Source of the DNA: Utricularia gibba
Taxonomy: Eukaryota; Streptophyta; Magnoliopsida; Lamiales; Lentibulariaceae
Direction: 5' to 3'
Length of the DNA stretch: 64,000 nucleotides
Assembly: GCA_002189035.1 (NCBI GenBank)
Contig: NEEC01000015.1
Span: 1,178,001 to 1,242,000 of the forward strand
Both the position numbers and the translations under genes were made by a program. Every line of letters begins with the position of its first letter. The first letter of the stretch is position 1. Under the pieces are notes generated by a model. That model searched no databases, was not told the DNA's origin, and was given only the letters and a program-made list of their open reading frames with translations. Positions 39,630 to 50,346 of this stretch are shown here, piece by piece.

Positions 39630-40243
39630 CACGATGCAATACGAATCGCCAAGACCTCTTCGTTAGTTGGGGGAAGAGCTCTTTCCGAGCCCGATGCATG
39701 GGAACGTGCTTGGACGTTCGTCCCACGACGTTTCGGAACTCGAAACGCAGCCGTGATGGAGACGGTGCGCAGCAGCGTGCACGAATCGGATTTTTTGAGG
39801 AACGAACGTATCGAGAGAGAATTTTTTTTGGTTAGACAATGTGTGATTGGATTCCATTAGTAATGAGGTTCGGAATCACATAAATCAAAGAGAGATTCAA
39901 CCACTCAAGGAAAGATCGATTCTTTGGGATGCTTCCTTTCTTCAAACGGAAGGAACAGAGATAGAATCGGACCCATTCCCGAAATGCCTTTCTGGGTATT
40001 CCTCAATGTCCCGGCTATTCACACCAGATGATTAATGATCTGCTTCCGGGAGAAATCGAAGAATTTCTTGGGAATCCTACAAGATCGGTTCGTTCTTTTT
40101 TCTATGATAGACGATCAAAACTTCATCTGGGTTCGAATACTACTGAGACGTCCGATCAGAAATTATTGAAGAAAGATCTTTCTCTTGTCCCTTCCAGGCG
40201 ATCGGAAAATAAAGAACTGGTTAATATATTCAAGATATAATGG
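39630..40243 (+). pseudogene. ycf2: nuclear insertion of plastid DNA: rearranged ycf2 fragment
   Basis: Translated pieces match the N-terminal third of plastid Ycf2: RQDLFVSWGK at about 39648, WLDNV at about 39826, then [53 protein letters not shown] and [17 protein letters not shown] up to 40239. Reading frames are broken by a stop after WLDNV, small deletions around 39858-39880 and another frame change near 40030, so it cannot encode Ycf2. Compared with the plastid gene, about 100 bp of unrelated GC-rich DNA sits after WGK, and a block between WLDNV and DSISNE is missing. Route (directly from plastid or via mitochondrion) is unknown. It lies between two ordinary nuclear genes. Confidence 0.9.
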
Positions 40244-40314
40244 GGAGTGCAGCGAAAAGTTTCTGATAGTATTGAGTTCACGACAGAACTACCTATAAAC
40301 ACGACACCAAACAA

Positions 40315-40809
40315 CTAGAAGCGAAGACGCTTAAAGGCAGAAGAGACCTCGTCGTCAGGTGTTGGTGTTGCCGCCAGGATATTTTGTATCATCAGAAAAT
40401 CGCTCACTTTTACAGGCTTAACGAAGGAGAAGCAAAACGCACGCCGTGCCACGTCCGTTCCTTCCCCGCCGAAAATCACTGCATAACACCAAAATAAAAA
40501 CCTAATCAGGAATAAAGAAAGATTCGCGGAAATCAATTTTCCATCAGAGCACCCACGCATAACGGGAGCTTTCTTCTTCAGCGCCGCATCCTTCTCGATT
40601 TTCTTGAATCCGCCTTTAGCAGATGTGTAGAAATCAATTTGATCAATCTCATCGCGCAGTGTCCCCAGCGCCTCCGTCACCGAACGGCAAAACCTCACTA
40701 GAAACAAAAACACAATCCTCTTAACAATCAAAACAGCAACAGAACTTGAACCTCGATTGAACAGACGAAAAGTTTCCACAGCACCTTCATAGTCTTTCAT
40801 GAGATCCAT
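40315..40809 (-). CDS. small unidentified protein, three-exon model (about 120 aa)
   Basis: The ATG at 40809 begins MDLMKDYEGAVETFRLFNR. A 54-base intron (GTTCAAG...TTTCTAG) is followed by RFCRSVTEALGTLRDEIDQI, DFYTSAKGGFKKIEK and DAALKKKAPVM. A second intron (GTGGGT...TATGCAG) leads to FGGEGTDVARRAFCFSF, VKPVKVSDFLMIQNIL and a basic end, SAFKRLRF. The unspliced frame is also open throughout, so either form is possible. Composition and the amphipathic repeats look like a real protein. I do not recognise the family. It is divergent from ALG13 with about 690 bp between starts. Confidence 0.45.
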   Translation of the reverse strand: MDLMKDYEGAVETFRLFNRGSSSVAVLIVKRIVFLFLVRFCRSVTEALGTLRDEIDQIDFYTSAKGGFKKIEKDAALKKKAPVMRGCSDGKLISANLSLFLIRFLFWCYAVIFGGEGTDVARRAFCFSFVKPVKVSDFLMIQNILAATPTPDDEVSSAFKRLRF

Positions 40810-41495
40810 GCGTGTGTTCGTACACCCATGCAGTGGATGGCTGTCATTTAAATAGAAGAGGTGTGAAGTAACGGGCTTCGGTGGCCCGGTAATCAAAAGA
40901 AAAATCTAGAGATATTTTACGTAAATTGGTTTCACAACAACAATGTTAATAAATATAATAATATGACACAAACATGATATTATCGATACAAAACGTGTAG
41001 ATGTTGTAAGAAATTTTTTCTTTGGAAGTAAAAAACGTAAAATCATAATAATTACATATTCAAAATAGATAATATCATATATAATTATATAATTTATTTT
41101 AAATTCAAATTTTAATATACAACATTTATGAACGAATTGGGTGGATTTAATATATGTGTTTTTTAAATTTTTTAAGGTGCAATTATATTCAATAAGCTCT
41201 ACTGTGTGGAAGTGGGCCACGTTTAATGGCAAACGGCCCATTCATGACACACCGTTTTGGGCCCCCAGATTCATTGGTTATCCTCTTCGTTTTCATTGTT
41301 TACGCGTTTGTTGTCACCGGAGTTGTCCTCTAGTATATTCCCTTTAGAGTCGGTAACTTTTTGTGGAGGATTGAATTTCTGTAGTGTGAATTGGGTTTCG
41401 TTTTACTTATCGTCTTAATCTTTGTTTTTTGGTAGACTTCATTCTTCAGTTTTCCGATTTACATCGCGTGCATATACTGTTGAAGGTGAATTAGG
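40810..41495. other. divergent promoter region with an inverted dispersed repeat
   Basis: Positions 40990-41110 are A/T rich and, read on the minus strand, resemble the sequence at 5975-6060 (core TATATGATATTAT, then ...ACTTCCAAAG). The remainder to 41495 is ALG13 leader. No gene is supported. Confidence 0.5.
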
Positions 41496-42363
41496 ATGAA
41501 TGAGGATGGGGATGGTTTCAATTTGAAGAGGGTTGTTTTTGTGACTGTTGGTACAACTTGTTTCGATGGATTGGTTAGAGCTGTGGATTCGTCGGAGGTT
41601 AAAGAGGCTCTGTTTAAAAAGGGGTACACTCACCTCCTGATTCAAATGGGCCGTGGAACTTATGTTCCTACTAAGGTAATCGCATCTTTTGGATCCTGAT
41701 TATTCATTTGAATTGTGTGATGTTGCTACAATGACGATGTTTTGAGGGGCTTCCTAAAACTAGTGGCCTAAATTTGTGCAAAAGCACTTCCAAGTGTATA
41801 TTCTGTAGCATTGGCAATGATCTTTGTGGCATTGAATAAGATTGATGTGGTATGGTATTGTGAACTTTCAGACGGCTGAAGAAGAAGGGCCTCGGTCATC
41901 GATATCTGTAGATTTTTTTACATTTTCTCCTAGTATTGCTGAGTTCTTGAAGTCGGCTTCTCTTGTTATAAGTCATGCAGGTATCCCAACTCTCCTTTTG
42001 CATTAGCAATCTTTGTTTGGAACTTAGATGAGCAGCCCCTAATCATTTGAAATCAATAACCCATTCTGAAGCTTGCTAGCCCTTGTACTTACTTACCCTT
42101 CTTCAGGTTCAGGAAGCATATTTGAGACTCTAAGGCTGAGGAAACCACTCATTGTGGTAGTGAATGAGGATCTGATGGATAACCATCAAACTGAACTGGC
42201 TGAAGAGTTGGCTGAAAGAAAGCATTTGTTTTGTGCTTGGCCACAGACGCTTTTCGAGACGATTTCATCGATGGATCTTGATGCTCTTGAGGCTTATGAA
42301 CCCGGTGATGCCACCCCAGTTGCTCAACGCATCAACTGTTTTCTTGGCTACACTGATGAATGA
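41496..42363 (+). CDS. ALG13: UDP-GlcNAc transferase subunit ALG13
   Basis: Three exons (41496-41675, 41872-41980, 42107-42363) join in frame to 181 residues, the normal length for plant ALG13. Motifs are VFVTVGTTCFDGLVRAVDS at the N-terminus, THLLIQMGRGTYVP, FFTFSPSIAEFLKSASLVIS and the UDP-sugar-binding SHAGSGSIFETLRLRKPLIV, followed by DNHQTELAEELA. Family knowledge: ALG13 is the soluble catalytic subunit that, with membrane-bound ALG14, adds the second GlcNAc to dolichol-PP-GlcNAc on the cytosolic face of the ER, a step in N-glycan synthesis. The 3' end is convergent with the NAC gene, with 163 bp between stop codons. Confidence 0.95.
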
Positions 42364-42526
42364 AACAGTTGAGTGTTCTTTCCATGAATGCCATCATACA
42401 CACCTAACCCCTAGTAGATCAGAGGGGTAAATATGGTATTACAATCTACCTTCAATCCCGAGTTTCTCAAAAGAATTCCTCGTATCTACAATACAAAGAT
42501 GGATATCTGTGAATAAGCAGCACAGG

Positions 42527-43541
42527 TCACTGCATATAACCCGACCCACCCGAATTCATATGGTACCCGAGGAAAAACGGGTCATGCGAAGCGGGTAAAC
42601 CCGCCTCCTGCGGAAAGACTCCGGGCTGGGTAAACATATTGGGGGCTTGACTAAATTGGACCTGGCCCAGTTCAGAAAGAGGCCCAAACCTATCACCCCA
42701 TCCGAAGTTGCCGGAGCAGACTTCCTGAGCAAGGTTCATCCTTTGGCCTTGACTCTCAACATTCATCGGAAAAAAGCTGCGATCTTCCATCTCCGGCAGC
42801 GTATCCAAAACGTCGTCGTACTGTGAGGACGACGTCGACGGGGATGCAGTATACTCCATTTTCGGAAACCCAGAAGCTCTGGCTGCTTTCTCTGCGCTGC
42901 AGGTCTTCTTGTAGATTCGACAGAGTACCCAATCATCCAGCTTTATTTCCAAAACACAGAAAAAGGTGAAAACTAGAGAGAAGAAATCTGGAAAGGTTTT
43001 TAATACTACTGTTCTTACTCTGGCACTCCCACCATTCTTCTGCGGTGAATCGAACAGTCTGTACTCATGCATAATCCAGTTGGTCTTCCTCCCCTTCGGC
43101 GCCTTCCCAACGTAAAAAACCAGAGCTTTCTTGATCCCCACCTTCTTCCCTTCCGACGCGATGACCTTATCAGTTCCCGTGGCTTTCCAGTACCCCGTAC
43201 CCGCCACCCGATTCGGACGCGACCCGTTCGGGTACTTGCGGTCTCTGGGGCTGAAGAAGTACCACTCCTTCTCCCCGAACACCGCTTTCTCTATTCCATT
43301 GACAAGACAGAAGTTGAGAAGGAGATATATTCCGTGGGAATTGAGACGGCGATGACGTACCTGGGAGGTCCCATGGATCGTACTTATACAGATCGACGTC
43401 CCCTATGATCCGCAGAGGGAAATCCTGGCCGGCCACCTTCCTACAGAGATACTGCACCATGAGCTCCTCGTCGGAGGGGTAGAAGCGGAACCCCGGCGGC
43501 AGATTGAGGTGCGAGAGCGTCTCTCCTCGTCGGACCCCCAT
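42527..43541 (-). CDS. NAC transcription factor, SNAC-A type (NAC072/055/019-like)
   Basis: Three exons (43541-43361, 43290-43019, 42940-42527) join in frame to 288 residues, with the standard intron positions of plant NAC genes. Subdomains A-E are present: [67 protein letters not shown] with [14 protein letters not shown], and NWIMHEYRL followed by [12 protein letters not shown]. The opening [18 protein letters not shown] is characteristic of the stress-induced SNAC-A group. The C-terminal activation region is Ser/Phe-rich with [11 protein letters not shown] and ends GSGYMQ. Family knowledge: these factors respond to drought, ABA, jasmonate and senescence. Exact orthology needs a tree. Confidence 0.92.
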
Positions 43542-43881
43542 AAAGGCTGAGTTTGAGACGGAATTCCTGGGACGGGATTTGGTTGTTATGTAGCAGACGA
43601 GAGAAACGGAGCATTCTAAAAGAATCCAATACACTCTCGTTGCGTGTTAGGCCCCGTGGCCGCGGACTCCTCCACCCGTAGCCTCCTGCCACGTAGACCT
43701 CATCATAGCGCCCTCTTCTACTGTTCGTATAGATCATCAAAACTGGATTGGATTTTAAATAAGAAAAAATATATTTTTTTATCAATACAGATTTTCTTTT
43801 TTTTTCTAAAGGTAAAAAAATTATGAATATCTAGTTTTGATGGGAAAATTTAAAAACAACTTATGTTGGATTTATTCTGTA

Positions 43882-43931
<50 letters not shown>

Positions 43932-46900
43932 TTATATAAAATAAAAACAATTTTGAAATTATAAATAAGGTAATATAAAATTATAAAGTTTAATAAATTA
44001 AATTATTATAGAATTTAATGTAAAGATGTAAATGCATTTTTGAGCTATGTAAAAATTGAATAATATAATTTTCTAATTAATTTTTTATTTAATAAAGCTA
44101 TCTTTTAAGGAATTTAATATTTCTTAATTTAATTTTAGAAGTTAAATTTTTTATTTACCGTAAAATAGATAAAGATTAAAAAATAAATAGAATCAGTTCT
44201 TAATTTATGAAAACATAAGAAGCCCATTATATAATTTTTTAAAACCAATTAATGGAAAAATCATCATGCTATATCACTTAAATCATTAAACATATTATTT
44301 GATAATTTATAAAGTATGCATTTTATAATAAGTTTAATAATTATTATTTAGCTTGTTCATATCACTTTTATGAGGAATATTTAATACTATAATCTGAATA
44401 GCTATACAAACTTAAATATAATATATGATATAATTTTGTTTTATATTAAATCATATAACGAAATACTTGCCTTTTATCTTTACCGAAAAAGATCCCAAAG
44501 CAACGTTTGGTGGCTACACGGTATTTGACCATACGTCGCCGTTTGGAATGGGCACGTGCGAATGGATTGTTCCTACAGCAGCGTGTTTCAGGACACGGGT
44601 CTTTTATCTAATCGTGTGTTGCTTTCACCCTAAACCTTGTCATTGACATTTTATATTCATAATAATTTATTATTATTTTTTTCTGAGTTGTGTAATTTCA
44701 CAGCAGCTTCGCCACTGCTTTTTCCCAAGATGGGATAAGGTCAATGTTTTAATTTTGAGTGAAACTCTTGATTTTTGGATTTATTCTGAAATAATAAAAG
44801 TTTCTATTTATAAAAAAATTAGTTTTGTTAAAAAAATAGACTCCATTTCTATTTTATAATAGATAATTGTTGAAAAACACAAAAAAAATTATTTTTACGA
44901 ATAAAAATGAAACATTAGGGGATGAGTGCTGGAGGCCAGGCGTCAAAGCTACTTATCAACACAAACATAATAATACCCCCACGTTTAAAATGAGTTAGCC
45001 AACCTTGTACGGGACCTCTAGAAGCTAGACAACAAGGAATGAATGAAAGAAGGATGAGAATAGCTTAGCTTTAGGTTTAGCTGTACGGTCATGTCATCCC
45101 TGACTACAGCAGTGACATCACCTGAGGAACCGAACCCTAATGACAATCCTTTGTGTCCATTGGAAACTGCTGAAAACGCTACAAGTCTGAGGGTTCAGAC
45201 AAGTTCCAAGGTATAAAGAAAACCAGCACACAGACATCAGAACAAAAGGTAAGCTTCTGTCCGAAGCACATGGGGCGGGCATCATCCAGGGACTGGTGCA
45301 TGTGCTTCACATCACAGAGGCATATAGGAGTCCAAAGTCTGTTGCCCCTTTCAGACAATGATATAGGAGTTGATTAAGGTTTAAAGACTTCAAACCAGTC
45401 AATCAATGGCGGAAGCCCACCAAAGTTGTTGGGATTTGACACCATTATGATCCCTAGTTTGATGGAAATCGTATTCATACTACATCAAATGCTTACCTTG
45501 TTTACATAAAGCAAAGAGTATGTGTGCACTTAAAACAATAGGAGCTCATTTGGTAGCTCACTTAGAAGCATTATGATTGTGATAAACCATGATAGAATGA
45601 TTTGTTTGTGATCGTAGGTTTTATAGATGATTTATAATTATTTGAGATTAGAATGAGTATATGTTCGAGAAAGATGTTTAGAAATGGAGGTTTGTGATTA
45701 AATAATACGAATTTAATCAATTTTGAGTAAGGGTTTACGAAAACCCCATTTCGATCTGGTTTTTAAGCATCGAGTTGTGGACTATGCTATCGGGCACGCT
45801 GATTTTTCGTAAAAATGAGTGTTCAAATCAACATGTACTAAGTACGGAATATATAAATAGTAAATATGAAATATAATAAACTAATATTATTTAATAATTT
45901 AATATTAAAAATATATAATTTATTAATATTTACCTTTTTCTATATTCAAAAACATTTAAATTAACCTTAATCTTCTCTAATCCATCCTATTTTTCACTGC
46001 TTCATCAATTCACCCGACACATCTTTCCTCACTTTTACAATTCAACAAAATCTTTTTTCTACTATATGATTAATTGGAAGCCTATATTTTTGATATGTTA
46101 GGCATACTAAAAGTAATAAAATTATTATTATAATTATGTGAATTCAATATTTTTATTAATATAATTTTAAAAAATGATTATATATTAATATCAATAATAA
46201 TAATATTATTAAAAATATGATACATATTCCAAAATAAGATACTTTATAATTTGATGTATCTCATATCCGGCATTCATGTACTAACGTGTGTACATGTAAC
46301 ATAGCCTAAGTTGGGGGTGTTGATCTCATGCTGGATCCGGGGCATATACCATATGCCGTATGTTCACTCACTACTCCGGGTCCCGGTCCGGTCCGTGTCC
46401 ACTGTCATTCAACGGTGGAGCAGCAGCACCCACATTCTTGGTCTGGGATGTCTCCGAACCCCACCCCTTGCATCCTACCCTACACGCGACCTCTCTTTCT
46501 CGCTGCACCGCTACTTAATTCCTCCACCTTGGCCCCTTCCCCATGATCGCAATCTTTATTTTGCATCACCAATCCACTCCAAAATTTCAAAAACAAAGAG
46601 GGACTCCAAATCCCTTGAAACATCAAAATATCGAAAAAAGCGTAATGCGAAACTGCAATCAGATCACTTACATGCATTGTGTGGGTTTGTGAAAGATTGG
46701 TATGAATTTTCTCCAAACCGAAAGCAATCTCACCCACACAACATAAGAAGCCTTTGAGATCGGGACATTAGTTGATTTGGACGTGGGTCATGTGCAATCA
46801 ATAATATAAATGTTATCAAAATATTAATATGTAATCTGGAAAATGGTTTATACTATAAATTATATTATTTTTATTTCGAGAATTTTGTTTTTGAAGATTC

Positions 46901-47147
46901 TAATTTTAAAAACTCGACTAATTTAATATACTAAAAAAAATTGGAATCAATTACTGGTAATTAATTATTATTAATTGTACGGTTAACAAGGGATTAATGC
47001 TAGGCTTGACTAGTCCCTTGGATTCGCAAATAAAGTTGAAGCCGCCTCTCGTGCTCACTTCACTTCACTCCGTTACCTGCCGGTTTCCTGTACGGCTGCC
47101 GCTGCTCTGTCTTCTTCTTCGCCGCCCCCTCCGAACTCCACCGTTGC
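43542..47147. other. long AT-rich intergenic region
   Basis: NAC promoter to about 43740, then a (TA)n microsatellite at 43889-43928 and A/T-rich DNA to 44460. A CACGTG lies near 44553. Positions 44930-45420 have mixed composition with no clear ORF. A plus-strand frame at 46311-46757 has no recognisable domain and looks fortuitous. The last 100 bases are the CBSX5 leader. Confidence 0.55.
43889..43928. repeat. (TA)n microsatellite
   Basis: An uninterrupted run of about 20 TA dinucleotides upstream of the SNAC-A type NAC gene. Likely polymorphic between individuals. Confidence 0.95.
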
Positions 47148-48440
47148 ATGGCAATTGGCTTGCTGTCCTATGAGGTCGCAGATCTCTGCATAGGAAAGCC
47201 TCCGTTGCGGGCTCTCTCCGGCGCCGCCTCAATCGCCGACGCCCTAGCCGCGATTAAGGTTTCCGACGATAACGCCATTAGCGTCTGGAGCTGTGAACAT
47301 TCCTCCGCCAAAATTAACCCTCCGAACTGCCTTTGTGTGGGGAAGATCTGCATGGTGGATATAATTTGCTATCTTTGCAAGGAAGAGAACTTGTCTTCCC
47401 CTGGTGCCGCTCTGCGCTCTCCGGTTACTGTCTTACTGTCAAAAGCTGCGGGTATTGTTCGCCACGTTGAGCCTTCTACTAGGTAACCTTCTTTCAATCT
47501 AGTAACTGATGACACTCGAGTCAATTGATGATCTCCCCTTTTCGATTTTTAGCACCAGATCTGGGATTGAAATACCTTGCTATGTTCTTTTCTTTTTTTT
47601 TTTTTTTCAACTGCTGTTGTAATGTAAGATCTACTCCTGTGATATGTGTACAGCTTGGTAGAGGCGATAGACTTGATGCTTGAAGGTGCACAGAATCTTG
47701 TAGTACCAATTAAAAGCAGGAATCGAAGGAAACAGCTTCCCAGATCCTCCACTTTACCCCCAACTGTCACACCTCACTGCAGCCAAGAGTTTTGCTGGTT
47801 AACTCAAGAAGATGTGATCAGATTCTTCTTGAGTTCAGTGGCTTTATTCTCCCCAATCCCATCTCGATCTGTTGAATCTCTCGGCATAATCCTCTCCGAT
47901 TTCCCAGCAATCAACTATCACTCCCCAGCAACATCAGCCCTCGGGCTCATATCCACATCCCTTGTGGATCAAACCTCTGTTGCAGTAGTTGACAGTAGAG
48001 GAACTCTAATCGGGGAAATATCCCCCTTCACACTCCTCACCTGTGATGAATCAGTCTCCGCTGCCATTATGACCCTCTCAGCAGGGGACCTAATGGCGTA
48101 CATAGATTGCGGAGGGCCACCTGAAGAGATAGTGAAGAAAGTGGAGGAGGAGCTGAAAAGGAAGAAACTTGAAGGTATGCTGGAGGAGCTGCTGCTTATA
48201 GATGATGAGAAACCCGGCACCTACAGCAGGCCGAGTAGCTACTCCGTTCGGATGGTGAGACGGGCGGAGGCGATCGTTTGCCACCCGTGGAGCTCCTTGG
48301 TGGCAGTGATGGTCCAAGCTCTTGCCCACCGTGTCAACTATGTTTGGGTGATTGAAGATGATTCCACAGTTGTTGGGATTGTAACTTTCACTGAAATGCT
48401 AAGAGCTTTTCACAGTAACCTGGAGCCCTTGTTAATATGA
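47148..48440 (+). CDS. CBSX5: CBS domain-containing protein, CBSX5-like
   Basis: Two exons (47148-47482, 47654-48440) join in frame to 373 residues. Motifs match the plant CBSX5/CBSX6 group: LLSYEVADLCIGKPPLR at the start, LVEAIDLMLEGAQNLVVPI, FCWLTQEDVIRFFLSSVALF, QTSVAVVDSRGTLIGEISP, LSAGDLMAYIDCGGPPEEI, then AIVCHPWSSLVAVMVQALAH and NYVWVIEDDSTVVGIVTF. The fold is two Bateman-type CBS pairs. Family knowledge: CBS pairs bind adenosine nucleotides and act as regulatory sensors; the partner of CBSX5 is not established. A highly charged Lys/Glu stretch (VKKVEEELKRKKLEGMLEEL) separates the last two CBS modules. Introns and frame are intact. Confidence 0.9.
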
Positions 48441-50346
48441 TCATATCACCTCCACTCGCAGGGACACAGTAACCTTCCTCACTGCCAGGAGGAAGACGAG
48501 GAGGAGCTTCTTGTTCAGTTCAGTTCAGAGGTGGTTTCCATTTCCGGTTTGCTTGATAAATAAAATTGATGTTTTCCCTTTTTAGAAACAATCATTCATG
48601 CCTCGCCACCAGCTCTTGTCCTCTGGGTTGGTATCCGTTCCCTATAAATGTTTCATTATTTTTTTTCGATTAATCAATCAAGATCACAAATTATTGGAAA
48701 TCGTACGGTCTTCTTCATCTGCCTAAAAAATATCTACAACAATAGGAGGTTCCCATTCATTTAAAATCCAGAGAAAGACAAAATTGAGGTGTTCTACAAA
48801 AAAAATTGTAATTCTGATGCAAAATTGTTAGGGGGTGTTTGGAGGAGCTTGTTCTCTTTTTGTTATGTCAATGAATTGATTAATTTTTTAAGATTTTAAT
48901 TTTTAATGGTTATATAGTAAAAATAATAATTTTAAAAATTATTAAATTTATAGAATCTATATTTTATTAATTAAATAATAAAATATTTAAATAAAGAATA
49001 ATATAATATATTAAAATTTATAATATATATTATTTTATTAAATTTTATATTATCATACAAAATAGTTTTATAATTTCAAATTGATTTTATTCACATAATT
49101 TCACATTTGATTTTGTTTTATACAATGTGAACCATAACTTTAAATTACAAAATAGGTTCATGAAATTATTTGGTTAATAAATAAATTGAATACCATATTT
49201 AATACATGGTATGTAAAAAAAACCAATATCTTAAATTGGTATTTGAAGTATTAAATTTATGATACAATCAAATAAATTGGTCACAAAAATTTCAATCAAG
49301 TAAAATCTCCTTCAAATCCCTATTAAAATAAGTCCACACCACCTTACAGAATATCTGTCGATAATATCTCTAAAAGACGCTTCTCATGGAATTAAATAAA
49401 TAAAAAGGGTCGAAAAATATGATGGCCACACAAATAGTAGGCACGGGGACGACGCACAGGCAGGCACGCTGATGATGGGGTACGAGAAGTATCTGGACCA
49501 TTGCGTCATTTGGTTGGACAGCTGGGGTGAGCACAGCACGCCGGTCCTACAACACAACTGTCGCAGGAGCCCGCCGGAGGATCTCAGCCGCCCCTCTGCT
49601 ATGGAATCTAATATCAAGAAAGTGGAGTGGACTACTGTGTGAAATAAGCAGGTTACTTTAAGGTATACCGATATATATTATTCTAGTATAAATTTATTCA
49701 TAATATTAGGATACATTTAAGAAATGGTGTTATATGAGATAAATGTATATTTGTAGTAAGATAAATAAATGTGTAAGTAAAAAATTATACCAGTTACCAA
49801 ACATGCATTATGTATCTGAATACTAGATATATATAATAGGTACCAAACACAGCCACAAGTAGCCAAAGTGTATTACGGTTCATCCAACCCAGGTGGGTGA
49901 AACCAAAATGTCGTAGACGTGGCAAGTTGTAAGCCGCACCATCTTAGTGGTGGACTTCGAAGCCTCCAACTTGGAATGATGAGCCTGTTGGAACAATTCT
50001 GAAGGAAGCAGTCTATGGATCCTGTTGAACTTGAACTCAAAGACTGGTTTTCTTGCTAAAAGTCAGTGAGAATTTTCTCACAATTTTCGGATGGTATAAG
50101 TGAATAAGCAACATGAATCTAGGTTGTGTGGTTGGGTTGGAGTGGAGTTTGCTCTCTCTCCCACATCCCCATCTTACATCACTGTAAAAGCTACAACAAA
50201 CTGGCCAAAACCTGGTTTGCTTGTTTTGCCTCCTCATCTATAGAAACTTTATCGAATGAAAAGCAAGCAGCACACAACTTGATACAGATGACCAACTGTT
50301 AGCTAAAAGTCAGAGGAAAGGAAGGAATAACAGGGTGGTCAGTTAG
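48441..50346. other. intergenic region with MITE-like remnants
   Basis: Convergent 3' flanks of CBSX5 and SCI1. Positions 48880-49270 are A/T rich. Around 49660-49850 a GGTATACC-type end and an inverted GGTACC end enclose A/T-rich DNA and may be a degraded transposon, but no target-site duplication was found. No gene is supported. Confidence 0.45.

Noticed and set aside
39348..39632. Overlapping minus-strand frames left of the ycf2 fragment, considered as more organelle DNA or a gene
   Set aside because: The sequence did not match any part of ycf2 that I recognise and shows no domain; only the portion from about 39630 is supportable.
46311..46757. 148-codon plus-strand frame with Pro/Ser-rich N-terminus
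   Set aside because: It starts without a convincing promoter, has no recognisable domain and lies in a spacer; it looks fortuitous.
49660..49850. Possible inverted-repeat element with GGTA(TA)CC ends
   Set aside because: The inverted ends are short and A/T rich with no flanking duplication, so the boundaries are not supportable.
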